Below, piece by piece: positions 32,959-44,608 of a DNA stretch of 64,000 nt. The notes under the pieces are model-generated. The model saw only the letters and a list, made by a program, of their open reading frames with translations, searched no databases and had not been told where the DNA came from. Every line of letters begins with the position of its first letter. Within the stretch, counting starts at the first letter, position 1. The stretch lies in the NCBI GenBank assembly GCA_002104985.1, contig MCGO01000006.1, positions 62,001 through 126,000 on the forward strand. Direction: 5' to 3'. The translations under genes and the position numbers were made by a program. This DNA is from Rhizoclosmatium globosum. Its lineage: Eukaryota > Chytridiomycota > Chytridiomycetes > Chytridiales > Chytriomycetaceae.

Positions 32959-35900
32959 ATGGGGATCGCCATAAAGCACGACAATTCTTCTCATTCAACA
33001 ATGACACGACTCGATGTTCTATCAGCGCTGACAGTGTCCGAATCCGATCTTCGTGGAAAGATTCGCTTTTTGACTGATGTGAAGGAGGCAGAAGACAGTG
33101 AGAAGAAGGCTAATTTGCGGAACCTGAATCTGAGGGAACAAGAAAAGAGACGACTTCATCGATCGCATCAATGGATGGTCTCTCGCAAACGCCTTCATCA
33201 ACACATGAAGGATGATTCGGGGGCGGTGAATCGATACAGTAGGAGTCTGATGCCCTGGCGAGTTGTGCGGGGGTTGTTGGAGGCAAAACTCAAAGGACTT
33301 GGCATCACATACGGGGCTCAAGCCACATGCGACACAGCAAATAACACATCAGAATTAGATATTTTGGGTGCTTCTTTACCATCAGGTTCAGAGGGTCTTG
33401 GTACTTCAACTGATCAAGGTCCAGAAACATCTCTTGATATTGTCAATACTACATCAAACTCTTCTCTATTCAGCAAATCAAATTCAACTTTGAATATTAC
33501 AAATTCATCATTGCCTGTGTCAAATAACGGATCAAAGTCAATCTCTCCCACCATTCCATTTGGATTTCAACTCATCAATTCCATGACAGATCCAAATGCT
33601 TCAAAAACATCACTGAAAAAGGTGTTATACATTCCTCACTCAGCTGCTCAAGCTATGCACGGACTTCAGTCTGCAAACAATCAGGACAGCAAAACTGGTG
33701 GGCCCAACAAACTCGCCAATGAGAGTGACGAGGATGATAATCATGACTTGGGAGGGACTGGAAGGCAAATATTGGTAACATTGGATACCCACAAAGTTTC
33801 AGTTCTCAAGGGATCCAAACCTTTACTCAACATTGACACGTCAAACAAAGTGAGTGCGTCAAAGCGTGGATCTAAGAAACCCACTGCTGCAGAAGCAGCA
33901 AGGAGGGGAGTCATTGGGATGGAGCACTTTCTTCTCATTGAAAAATGGCGAGTCTTTATTGTCTTCAGCAATCAGCTTCAATTAAAGGTGTGATAATCTT
34001 TAAGCTTTTCAAATTACTCAGAGCACTTAATATAGGTTTTGGATATGCATTTCTCTGAACTGGCTAAGGTGTCATGTCCAGCACCAATTGTGAGGTGAGT
34101 ACGCTCCTTGATTTTCAGATCTAATAATAGTTAGTATGGAGTATGTGGAGTCAAAGTCAGCCCTCATAACTGGTGAGACAGGGTCCTTGCGAGTCTGGAG
34201 TGTAAAGCGAGACACCAAGCACCACATTGAGACTTACGACATCAAACTTAAAGTTGCAATAGAAAATTTGTTTCAGTTTGATCAGTGGGTAATGTTTGTC
34301 CAATATGATCGCACATTGGATCGCATAATTGCATCCTGTGATTCAGGTGTTTATTACTTTGATTTTGAAACTGGCCAACAGCTGGATCAGATACTTCATG
34401 CTGATAAACTTTCAATTACTTGTACTGTTCTCTATGAACCTATGGAATACCTGATTACTGCAGCAAAATCAGGAACTATCAAAGTTTGGAATTCACAGAA
34501 CTATTTGATTCATGAATTTAACTCTCATACTGCATCTGTGACATGCTTGAAACTAATGGAACCATTTATTCAAGCAAAGTTTGGAACATTCCCTATTGTT
34601 CTCTCTAGTTCTTTGGACGGAACTTTGCGTCTGTGGAATATTGATCTGGGGTTGATGCTTTATCGCATTGACATTGCAATTCCAATATATGGCTTGAGTC
34701 TTACTGCAAAAGAAACAATCCTGATTCATTCAAAAGATACTATTCAGACCTGGAGCTTAAATAGATCATACAATCCATTCAGTTTTTCAAATGTCCAACC
34801 CTTTCAAATCTGTCTTTGCCATCGGCCAAATGACCAACCTTCTCGGATTTTGGCGGGTTATGAAGATGGAAGTATAAGACTTATAAGCCCAGTTACAGGA
34901 GAGGTAATAATTGTGGGATTTCCAATTTACAAAAACACTGGACCCATTCAACTTGTGTACGACACTGTTGCTGAAAAAATTTATGCTCGCCACTCAAATG
35001 GTGATATTATACTTTACAGCTGCAAATCAAATCCAATGAAAGTCATCGAAACATGGGAACCACAACAAGGTTGGGAGCCAATCAACTGCATCACTGGTAT
35101 TCACTTTGTGCCGGGTGAACTATACTCAAGTGTTGCCAATGAAGAAGCACTTGAGCGTAAATGTGGTTTTAAATCATCATTTTTCTTGGTTGGAGGAGCA
35201 GTCACTGGACAGCTTGTTTACTTTGGTACACACCATAAAGGGAAGCAAGACATAATTGTTCAAGCTCATTCAGCAGAAATAACTTCTGTTTTGTATGACC
35301 ACATTAATTTTCTGTTGATCACAGCTGCTAACGGTATGTCCTTTTTTTCATGGTAAAGACTAATGGTACAAAAGACTTTCAGATTAAAGTTTGGAAAATT
35401 ATTGCAACATCATCCTTGAGTCCAAAGGAGGCTGGAGACATATGCTGCCCACTTTTTTTAGAATGTGACACAACATTGACATTGTCCCAGACTAATGACA
35501 CCAGATTTGAAAACCCTAAAATAGACCACACAATCTGCATCAATCCAATTCATAAACTAATAGCATTTGCATGGAATGGTAAACTCCGTATTGTTTCTTA
35601 TAGTAACAATCGTAAGTTTGTGCAGGTTACTGCTTGCTTCATATCCTAAGCCTTTCTCTAGAGAAGCTCCACCCAACACAATCTATAGAAAAAACTTTAA
35701 GTTTGATAACTTCCATAGCAAACAATCCACAGTATGACATCTGGGCAACTGCAGATACCACAGGATCTGTAAAAATCTGGGATAACAAAGGATTGATAAT
35801 TAGAGAAATTCTTTTTGACCAAAGTATATCAAGCATACAATTTGCTAATTTGCGTGGTGACTTGCTATTGGGTCTTCGAGATCAAATTGCTGCACTCTAT

Positions 35901-38893
35901 TTACAAAGCTATTTTAATATCCCACTGATGAAGCATGCTTTGGAGAGTAGTACACGATTAATTGATGTTGAAATTCAGGGAGATGATGGTATAGTCAGTG
36001 TAGTCCAACAAAAAATTGATGAAGACATGGACCCTGAGTTATATTTCAATGATGCAAACGGGTATCAAGATGGCATAATTGAACATGCAATGCCTTTTGA
36101 CTCAAACTTAGACTTTTGGGAAATATTTTACAAAGATCAAAAGCTTCGGTACAGTTCACTTCAGTGGCATGTCAACAAAGAAGAGTTAACAACTAATTTG
36201 GGTCAGAAAATTGAAAGGGACATTAATTGGTGGGAGAGACATGAAGTAGATTATGATGAAGCTAGAAAAAGAAGGAATCGGAGACTGTTCCTAGAATCTG
36301 AAGTGGGGGCATTTGAAGCTGCATCAAAATTTGACCAAAAATATGTTGCAACAAAACATAATGCAGCTCATACAAGAGATTCCTTCAAAGCAAAGACTGT
36401 ATGTGAAGAAGAGCCTGCAGTTATTTTAGATGGAGACTATGTGTATATTCGAAGAGTTAATTCATCCGATTTGTTATTGGAGACTGGACTCAATGTATCT
36501 ACTCCAAGAAATGAGCCAATTGGTGGATGGAAAACCCTTAAGTCTCAATTTATTGGTGACCATTCTCCAGGGAAATTCTATCCACTTGTTCAAACCATTG
36601 TTGAAAAGAACCGTGAACGAGATCGTGTTCTGAAATCACTTGAAAATCCCAACAAAAGTAAGAAATTGAATCTAAGTGATGTGGTTAAAAGGAGAGAAGA
36701 AGTTCAAAAGAATTTGAAAAAAGTTGGGACTGCCATTCCAAACTCTGTCCTTGCAACACGAGCTCCAGTTGCTGTAAGGAAACCATCAACACGAGGTACC
36801 AGCAATAAGAAAGACTCTCTTAAGAACATTAAGAAAGGAAATCAGGACAGAATAATGCCTGAGTGGTGGTTTGATGAAGATGGAGAACTTCCTGATGATG
36901 AATCAGTGAGTGAAGAAGAAAAGCCAATACAACGAAAATTATCATCTGTCAATGGTATCAAACCTCCAGAAGCAGTTGAAATATCAAGAAAGTTATCTTC
37001 TTCTACACTTGAAGTTCCATTAACTGCAACTGGAATTGCTTTGGAGCCTTCAGCAGCAAAAAAAGAGAACCAAGAACGTAGGTCCAGCTTTGTTGATGTT
37101 GTTATGCAAGTGACACAAACTATTAAATCTGAGCCTGAAGTCCATGCTCAAACACCACTGAAAACACAAAAACCAAAACCTCCTCTTACAGAGAAACCAA
37201 AACAAGCTCATGAACGTCCAAAAACAAAACTATTCAAAAGAAACTCTGAAGTTAGTCTTTCATTATCATCCAATATTGAGTTACGCAAACCTGTGGCATC
37301 AATCATAATTGTCAATGATATACCTCCATTGCAGCAAACGAGCCATCCAATTGTGTCAACAATGCAAGAATCACAACCATCTGATTCTCCTCCTCTTGAT
37401 TATACTCCTGTTGACATAACTCCTTCAATTGACACTATAAATTTGATAGCAAGCAATTTTGAATTTGAGGATATTTCAGATAATTGTGAACAAATGGAAG
37501 TTGAAGATATGAATCTAGTCAGTGAAGAAGAAGCTGCAGCGTATGCTTGGAACCTATTACGAATGAGAAATGGACAAAACATTCCTCGTGCTCTTGGAAA
37601 AGTTGTTAAACAGTTTTGGTTCAAATCTCCTGAGGTAACTTCAAATTTCAAGAAATAATTAGTAATAAGTAACAGAATGATCCACTTGATTTGGAGCATG
37701 TAATTAAGGCACTCATTAATCTAATGCATACTGGGGAATGGTCTGAGTGTTGTGAAGCATCTAAAGCCATGTTATTCCTCTATATGACATTTAAAACAGA
37801 CATTCCTGACCCATACTATATATTTATTCTTCCCCACCTGGAAGTTCTTGACAGAAATGAATTTTGGCAAGTTCGAGCCCAACTTTGTTCAAATTTGTCT
37901 GCATTTCAAGTTTATCATCAGGCTATCTATCGCTCTCTGATAATGCGACTCAATGATATAAATACTTTAGTAAAAATAAGTGCCAAAAAATCACTTATTC
38001 ATATGGGAATTGACAGTAAATCAAGACTCTTTGAACTCATGAAGTCACTTGGATTCTTTGGAGTTGAAACCCAATATTTTCAATTGAATAGATTGGAAGT
38101 CCTTGAGAAGCAACTAATTAAAAAGAGTATAGCTGTGGCAGCAGAATCAGCAGAATATATTCGAGCTTGGCAAGAAAATTTAAGTGAACTTCATTGCCCT
38201 GGATATGAGAAATGTCCTCAAAATAAGACTCACAGAAGAAGACCAAGCTATGAAGAGCATTTGGCTGGCCCTTTCTTTCAAGACAAAAAAACTAAGCATG
38301 TTGTTCCTCCAATCAAGCCATTGACAGTTTATGATTTCAAGTATGCAGATGCAAAAGAAGATGTGTCCAATTGGAATGAATATGATAATCAATCTTTGTC
38401 ATCATCCATAAAATTGAGTCATTTGCCTTCTGGAACAAAAATTCAACAACAGAATATATTGAAAAAGATCAGACCAAATACAGCAAAAATGCAGGATATG
38501 GGCTTGTGGGATGAAGTAGGAATCAATCGGCTGACTGAGGGAAGACCTACTTCAGCTTCTAATACTCTGGTTGGTTCATCACGTCCCATGTCAGCAGCAA
38601 TGTCTGTTGCTATTAAAATGGCAAGACCAATATCTGCTGGATTGCGAGCCATGGGTGCTCTTGATTATCGCAGAACATTAAGACCAAAATCAGCGTTTCC
38701 TGAAACATTGCAGGATAAACAGAGTACTACTATAAAACCCAGACCTTTGAGTGCAACTACATCTAAAGTGTCATCTTTTTACTTATCTCCTTACTTGGAT
38801 GGAATTCCTTATTCACACAGTGAAGCATTTTTGAGGCATAAACCAAAAACAAAGCTAACAATTGATGAAACCCCAAAGAGTCCATGGCATTAG
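32959..38893 (+). CDS. Large WD40/helical-repeat protein, WDR87-like, probably flagellar
   Basis: Six exons (32959-33987, 34037-34095, 34135-35333, 35375-35611, 35662-37634, 37676-38893) encode 1904 residues with no break. The Lys/Arg-rich N-terminus is followed by many WD40 blades from about residue 340 (SGTIKVWNSQ, DGTLRLWNIDL, ANDFQIKVWKI, TGSVKIWDNKG). Next come a long polar linker and an ARM/HEAT-like helical region (DLEHVIKALINLMHTGEWSE onward). The tail repeats RPxSA: RPTSA, RPMSA, RPISA, RPKSA, RPLSA. The overall plan resembles WDR87, a sperm/cilia-associated protein, hence the suggested axonemal role (inference). Third-position A/T use is higher than in the neighbours. Confidence 0.8.
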
Positions 38894-39318
38894 CAATGAA
38901 ATATTGCAACAAATAAATTTCTTGAGTTATATGGAGATTTCTTGTGATTTAACTTGTATGACTGATCCATCTTGCAGTTTTTTGTTTTCAATTGCACTCT
39001 TGGAGCATAACTTCGTGAGGCAGCCAGAAACCAAATCCTTCAAAACCTATCTTCTCCCTCAATTCTCAAACTCTTCCCTTCAATTTTATTAAATGATGAA
39101 AGACTGGAATACAAAGGCAACCTAGGGCTGTTTTTCCCATAACATGGCATTTCCCATGTTCCCATGATATGTGACCACATACTATATTGGATTGTACATT
39201 AGAATGTGTCTTACTGCTTTCTCATATGTACTTTATTATTCACAGGCTAGTTCACTGAAAGTATGTAAAGCCAGAGTGATTGATCCAAGTACTCTGACAC
39301 AAAACTATTCTCAAACAA
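38894..39318. other. AT-rich intergenic stretch
   Basis: This 425-base stretch lies between two convergent genes. I see only AT-rich DNA and no gene, tRNA or clear repeat. It presumably holds both 3' untranslated regions. Confidence 0.5.
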
Positions 39319-42300
39319 TCAAATATTCCTCATAACTCTTTCAACTGACTCTCTTCTTCCCAATTCTTCATTCTTAAACCTCAGAAACCTTTCATTGTAG
39401 GTCATATCAATTTGAGCTCGAACATCCTCAAACTCTTGAAGAATCTGCATTAACGACTCCCTAGTAAGTTTATACAGGATACATGTTGCGGTGGCTTGCG
39501 CAGTTGCTGTACGTGGTATGTTTGCAATTAATGCAAGCTCTAGGATGAAAAACCATGAGTAACTTCAATAAGAAGCAAAAACCCACCACCAAAGAAATCT
39601 CCCTCCTTTAGAGAAGCCACAACTTTTGATTCAACTCGGATATCAACTGTTCCACTTTTGATAAAGTACTTTGTTGCTGTAGTGTAAGTAATCAAGCTTG
39701 CAAAAGCCATTTTCTTACCATTTCTTCTGCCATATCACCATGAGAGAATATATAGTCACCATTCACCTGACACACAGCAATAAGAGCGTGTCCAATTTTT
39801 CCTAGAAATTCTTCATCCCTTCCATCATTTTGTTGGCGATTTAAAAATGGCACTTTTGTTGCCAAATTCTTAGCAACCATTATCTTTCGGCCTCCTCTTC
39901 TTCTGCAACTTTTGCCATCCTTACTCGGTATATTCCATCTACTTTGCGTTTGACATCCTCAAATTCTTCCAGGATTGATGTGAATGAAGCTCTTGTCAGT
40001 TTGTAGAGCATGCAAGATCCAGCTGCCTGAACAGTTGCAGTACGGGGAATATTTCCTATTAATGCAACCTCTATATGAAAGTGTAAATGCAAGATCTGAA
40101 ATTCAAGAGCTACCTCCAAAGAAAGCTCCTTCACTAAGTGTTGCACATGTTTTCCTTGTGCCAAGATGTTAATTGTTCCGGAAACAATGAATACTGATTC
40201 AAATTAGAGGCAATTATAAATTGATAAACATACCATTTCCATTCCAACTTGTCCTTGTGTAAAAATAATATCCCCAGCCACAAAATAACATGGTAGAAAC
40301 TCTGATGCAACTTTCCCAACAAAAAGTTCATCACGTCCATCACTTTCTTGCCTGCGTAAGAATGATACTTTGGATATCAAGTCTCTGCAGTTATGGATTG
40401 CAATTTCCATTTTCAGTGAGTCATTCATCTCATTAAGAAGTGTGGCCTAATTAATGCGGAATGAGATGCTATGTTGAGTAGGTCAGTTTCTCACCTCTTC
40501 AAAGTATTTTCCACGATATTTTAGGTCATAATATTTCAAAATTTTACGACGTGTTGGTGGTGCAAGATCTTTCCATCTCATGTATTCATGTAATTCATCG
40601 AGTTTCTGCTTGTAAAGTCTACCAGAGGCATCAAGACCCATAGCAAGAGAGGAAACTGCTCCAACAATAGCAGCATACTATTTATGGTTTAGTCATTGAA
40701 AGTGTTGTATTCAGATTTACCAATCCAGCTCCTGTCATAGCAAACATTAGCACCAACCATTGCTCAGAGGAATTGAAAGGTTGTAGCCAATTGGGAATGC
40801 ATTGCCAACACTCTGCAAACATTAGGATTCACAGCCAAGTATTCATATACTAACAACAAAGAGTGCCCACGTATACTGTTGCCAAATAGTCAAATGTTCT
40901 AAGGCTCAATTTCTGGATTGTGTATCCCTCCAATCGACTTGTTAAAACAAGATGCAAGCTTCAATATGGAGAAACACACAAAACAAAACACCAAGGGAAA
41001 ATTAAGCTGGTTGAATGACCAATCCAAGACCCTGCTGAAAATATCTAGTATCTGTTTGTAGATTGGAGAGGTTGTAAATATTCCAGGAAGCTTGTAAAGC
41101 CGCAAAAGACGAATGATCCATAAATACTGTGACCCAGTGAATGGCAATAAATCAAATGGCAAAGCAGTCACAAAATCAATAATAAATCCATGTTTCAAAT
41201 AATGAGCTTGCCAATGTTTGAGTTCAAGCTCCTGCCTGAATTGTGAGGCTGCAAACTTTTGATTGATTGACAAGAAGTCCAGAAGTATGTCATAAAGATT
41301 GACTCCAGTCAAGAACAAACTATATCCAGTTGGTATTGGAACATTAAATGCAAGGCCAAATGGAATTACCCAAAGTTTTACAATATGAAGAACTAAATGT
41401 TTAAGTTAACTTTGTTGTGTGATGTGCAGTAACCCACCAGAAAAGGTTACTTGAGATTTACATAAAGAGATGACATGGGATTGATTCCGTATTTCCAAAA
41501 TGATTGGCTCGTAGCTTTTTCTTGTTGTATCGATGCCAATGATCCCTTTCGTGTATACTTTGACTCAGTTGCAACAGCTTTTAGTTTATCTTGAATTTTT
41601 GATTTTCTTTTTTGGTTTGGTGCATTTTCATGGAGGCTCTCAGATTGAACAGTGATTGTCGTTTGTAATCGCAGTTCACGTTGCTCATCCTGAGCTTCAT
41701 CATTATCATTCATGATTTCCACTTCTGATATTAAGCCAGATCTACTTGCAAGCGGCTTTTTTGTTTGAAATGGTCAACAATTTGATGAGTTGGTTTAAGT
41801 GTCAAAACAGTGTCTTTCCTTGGAAGAAATGATGGCTTCTTGGTTAAAATTGATTCAGATGCAAGTGATATTGACGATTTTATCATAGATTGATGAGCAG
41901 AATGAATGTTTAGGCCACTTTGAGGAAGTATTCCTGTAGAATTGACCAACTCTCGAAATGACAAAATTGAGGCAAAAGGCCAATTTGCAACGTTATTTGT
42001 GTTTTCAAATTGCTCTTCTGTTACTTCCTTAGCTTCAGGGAAATAATCAGACCAAGTCAGACTTGTTTCAATTTTTGACGGAATAATATGAGTGCTAAGA
42101 ATTGCTGATACCGTTTGTTGGGTGTCAAGAGCATCAGAAATAGTGTTTGAAGATTTGCTTGTGATTTCCAGGAAGTTGATGTTGTTTTTTTCCAGAGCGG
42201 AACTAGCTGCAGTGAGTAGCTTTCCTAACTTTACGGCCAACGGCTGCAACTGCTTCACATGAGCTTCAAGTGCCTCAAACTTTTCGTGATATTCTCTTGC

Positions 42301-42342
42301 TGCGTGTATCAGCTCTATGACGGGAACTGTGTGCACGTCCAT
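39319..42342 (-). pseudogene. Cyclic-nucleotide-gated channel paralogue, frame-broken at nine sites
   Basis: This gene is colinear with the intact channel at 50187-53538, sharing intron positions and domains: N-terminal helix (VIELIHAAREYHEKFEALEA), S1-S6, C-linker and two cNMP domains. The reading frame is lost by single missing bases near 41731, 41447, 40990, 40942, 40920, 40899, 40771, 40145 and 39880. Elsewhere the protein is well conserved (for example VALIGNIPRTATVQAAGSCM). I see no substitution-type stop outside those sites. The filter reads PIGYNLS. It may be a young pseudogene, or a functional gene with systematic one-base undercalls in the assembly. The conservation favours function, the breaks favour decay, and I cannot decide. 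Confidence 0.75.
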
Positions 42343-42513
42343 ATCAGAGGATGGACGGCAATCTTGATGATCTTTTTGTGGTGAGTTAAAACATAGATTT
42401 TTTCAGTAAAAAGGGTTGTGGCATATGTTAATATTATGAACAGAAAGTCTTGAAGTCTTATATTTAAGCTTCTGCTCTACTTCCCTCCATCAACAATGCA
42501 AAACCAACCCAAT

Positions 42514-44570
42514 TCAACCCCGGTCATCTTCTTCAACCTCACTTTTACCCCTTGAAGTGCCTCCAGCGCTACTGCTAGCTAACATTGCTGGAGGTTGCAA
42601 AGGAGACGCGTACGGTTTCGCAGCCATACTCGTACTTCGTGCTGCTTGTATTGGGCTTCCCCCACCGGCTGTTGCACCACCGGACTTCTTATTTAACAGA
42701 GATTGGAAGAAGTTTGAGAGAACTTCGTTGTCCGACCCAGCCACCGCTGGTTTGGAACTAAAGCTTGAGTTGGCAGGGTTTGAGAATGTTGATGATGATG
42801 GAAGGGGCGAAGGGGAGCCGGGCGCCGTAAAAGATGCGTTCGGGGAAGCCTAGATAATAGACAATGAGCATTGGTATGGCGTATACATCGCAAAAACGTA
42901 CATCATTTAATCCAGTCATTGGAAGCTTGTTTCGTAAAGCAGCAGACGCACTCTGTTCCTTAAGTTTTGCGAGCTTTGCAAGCTTTTGACTAACGTCTTC
43001 GAGCATATCTGAACTGGATGCAGCGCCACTGCTGGTAGAATTGGCAAAGCGATTGGAAAAGGACTCTGATGGGATGGTATATGGAGATCCGGCAACACTC
43101 GCGTTTCCAGTTGACATTGTATTCAGAAGCTCCAAATTTCGTTCCAAGAATACTTGTTCTTCGTCTGCGAGAACCAGAGGTTTCGAATTCTTGGACTGGT
43201 TTGCATAAAGGTGAGAAGGGACAAAAATCAAGGAAGAGAAAAGTTACCTTACTACTACCAGGATTCTTAATTTCACTTTCATACAACGCCCTTCCCATTG
43301 CCAGACTGCTTACGTCCCCGTCAACAGGTTCTACCCCACTTTCCCATCCAGCCATAGCTTCACAACTAAAGCCGTTTCCTTGTACTTTTATCAGACCCCA
43401 GTTATCCCAACCAGCTGGAACTCGAACAAGCTCACGGTCAATGACTTCAGGTCGGTATGGGAATGGAAACGCAAGAGCGGTTTCTGAGGATCGCAACAGC
43501 TTGTGAAGAATAAAGGTTCGAAGTTGATCAATGGTTTTCGGTTTGAAGATTGATGTATAAAAGAGAGACGCGCCATCTGTTTGTTTATGAGTTGATGAAT
43601 TTGTGAAAGGATGAATTGTTACATTTCAGGCAAATTGTTCGAAGAGTTTGTTGAATATAGTCGAACGTTCCTTCTCCGTATCCATGTTCTCGTTCCAGTG
43701 TGGCCATCATGTCAGACTGTGATTAGAAAATGTCTTTAGTTGAATTGTAGATCACTCAACTCCTCACCTTTGAGCACACTACAATAATAGGAATCCCAAG
43801 GTTATTCGTCAACACGCCCTGACCAAGTGGTAATGTGACAGAATGAGCCGCCATACTTGCATCCAAAGTAGTTGAGTTGAATCTAGGGTATTTCCAGACA
43901 CATCCGGCTCTCTATATTCCCTGAACGCAGTTTCAACTAAAATCCCAGATTAAAACACATAATTGAGAAATCAAAAACGAACTTTGCTTCCTGTCTTCTG
44001 GAGTAGCTTCGCCGGCCATGGCCTTCCCAAGCACACCCAGATACTTTTCCAGTTTCTCCATAAATAGCCATGGTTTTGACCAATCGAGCACAATTACTGC
44101 TGCAGAGGAGTGTATATTGTCCCGGTGTATAGCAAATCGTAGAAGCGGGGCAAACTCGACATCGTCCATTTCATAGAGTCCAACGATGGCAGCAGGTTCC
44201 TCCGCGTCATTGTCGTCGAATACTTCCGCATATCTGACACGTTTGCATTAATATGCAAAGGGTCAGTTTTAAGGGGTAGTCCTACGAGTAACCATGGCAA
44301 GGGATGACAGCGAATCCAGAGGTTCCATCTGTTGATGCGCCGAGTCCTGGTGGCCAATTGAAGCGAGAATTGATGATTTGCCAGACTGAGAGTCGCCTAG
44401 TGAGAAGGGATGGATGAGTAATGGATAGACAGGCCTAGGAACGAAGGTGACTCACCCATCACGAGCAGTGAGCACGTGGGTGTTGCGCGGGTTGTTGACG
44501 CTTCCCTCAGAATTGAAGCCCAAATGTCGGTGGTGGTGGTGCTGGTGGTCGCCTCTGCTTTCTCTTTCAT
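42514..44570 (-). CDS. DYNC1LI: Cytoplasmic dynein 1 light intermediate chain
   Basis: A multi-exon gene. The N-terminus has DIWASILREAS, the family's 'LWSSIL' motif, and a P-loop LLVMGDSQSGKSSIL split by an intron. The GTPase-like Ras fold continues with VIVLDWSKPWLFMEKLEKYL. The C-terminus carries DNEVLSNFFQSLLNKKSG, the effector-binding helix of dynein-1 LICs, which separates it from the dynein-2 LIC. The protein links the dynein heavy chain to cargo adaptors on microtubules. The tail is Ser/Gly/Pro-rich. The start at 44570 (MKEKAEATTS) leaves 38 bases to the divergent UGDH start; an in-frame ATG at 44630 would overlap it and is less likely. Confidence 0.93.
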
Positions 44571-44608
44571 TTGTCCTTTCGTTTTCGCCCCAATCCAATT
44601 TCTTGAAA

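Noticed and set aside
35334..35661. Apparent frameshifts in the WDR87-like gene near 35.34 and 35.61 kb
   Set aside because: Introns at 35334-35374 and 35612-35661 (50 bases) restore ANDFQIKVWKI and NNQKLHPTQ in frame, so the gene is intact.
42557..43506. Plus-strand frames opposite the dynein LIC exons
   Set aside because: Antisense shadows of recognisable LIC exons, including the conserved C-terminal effector helix.
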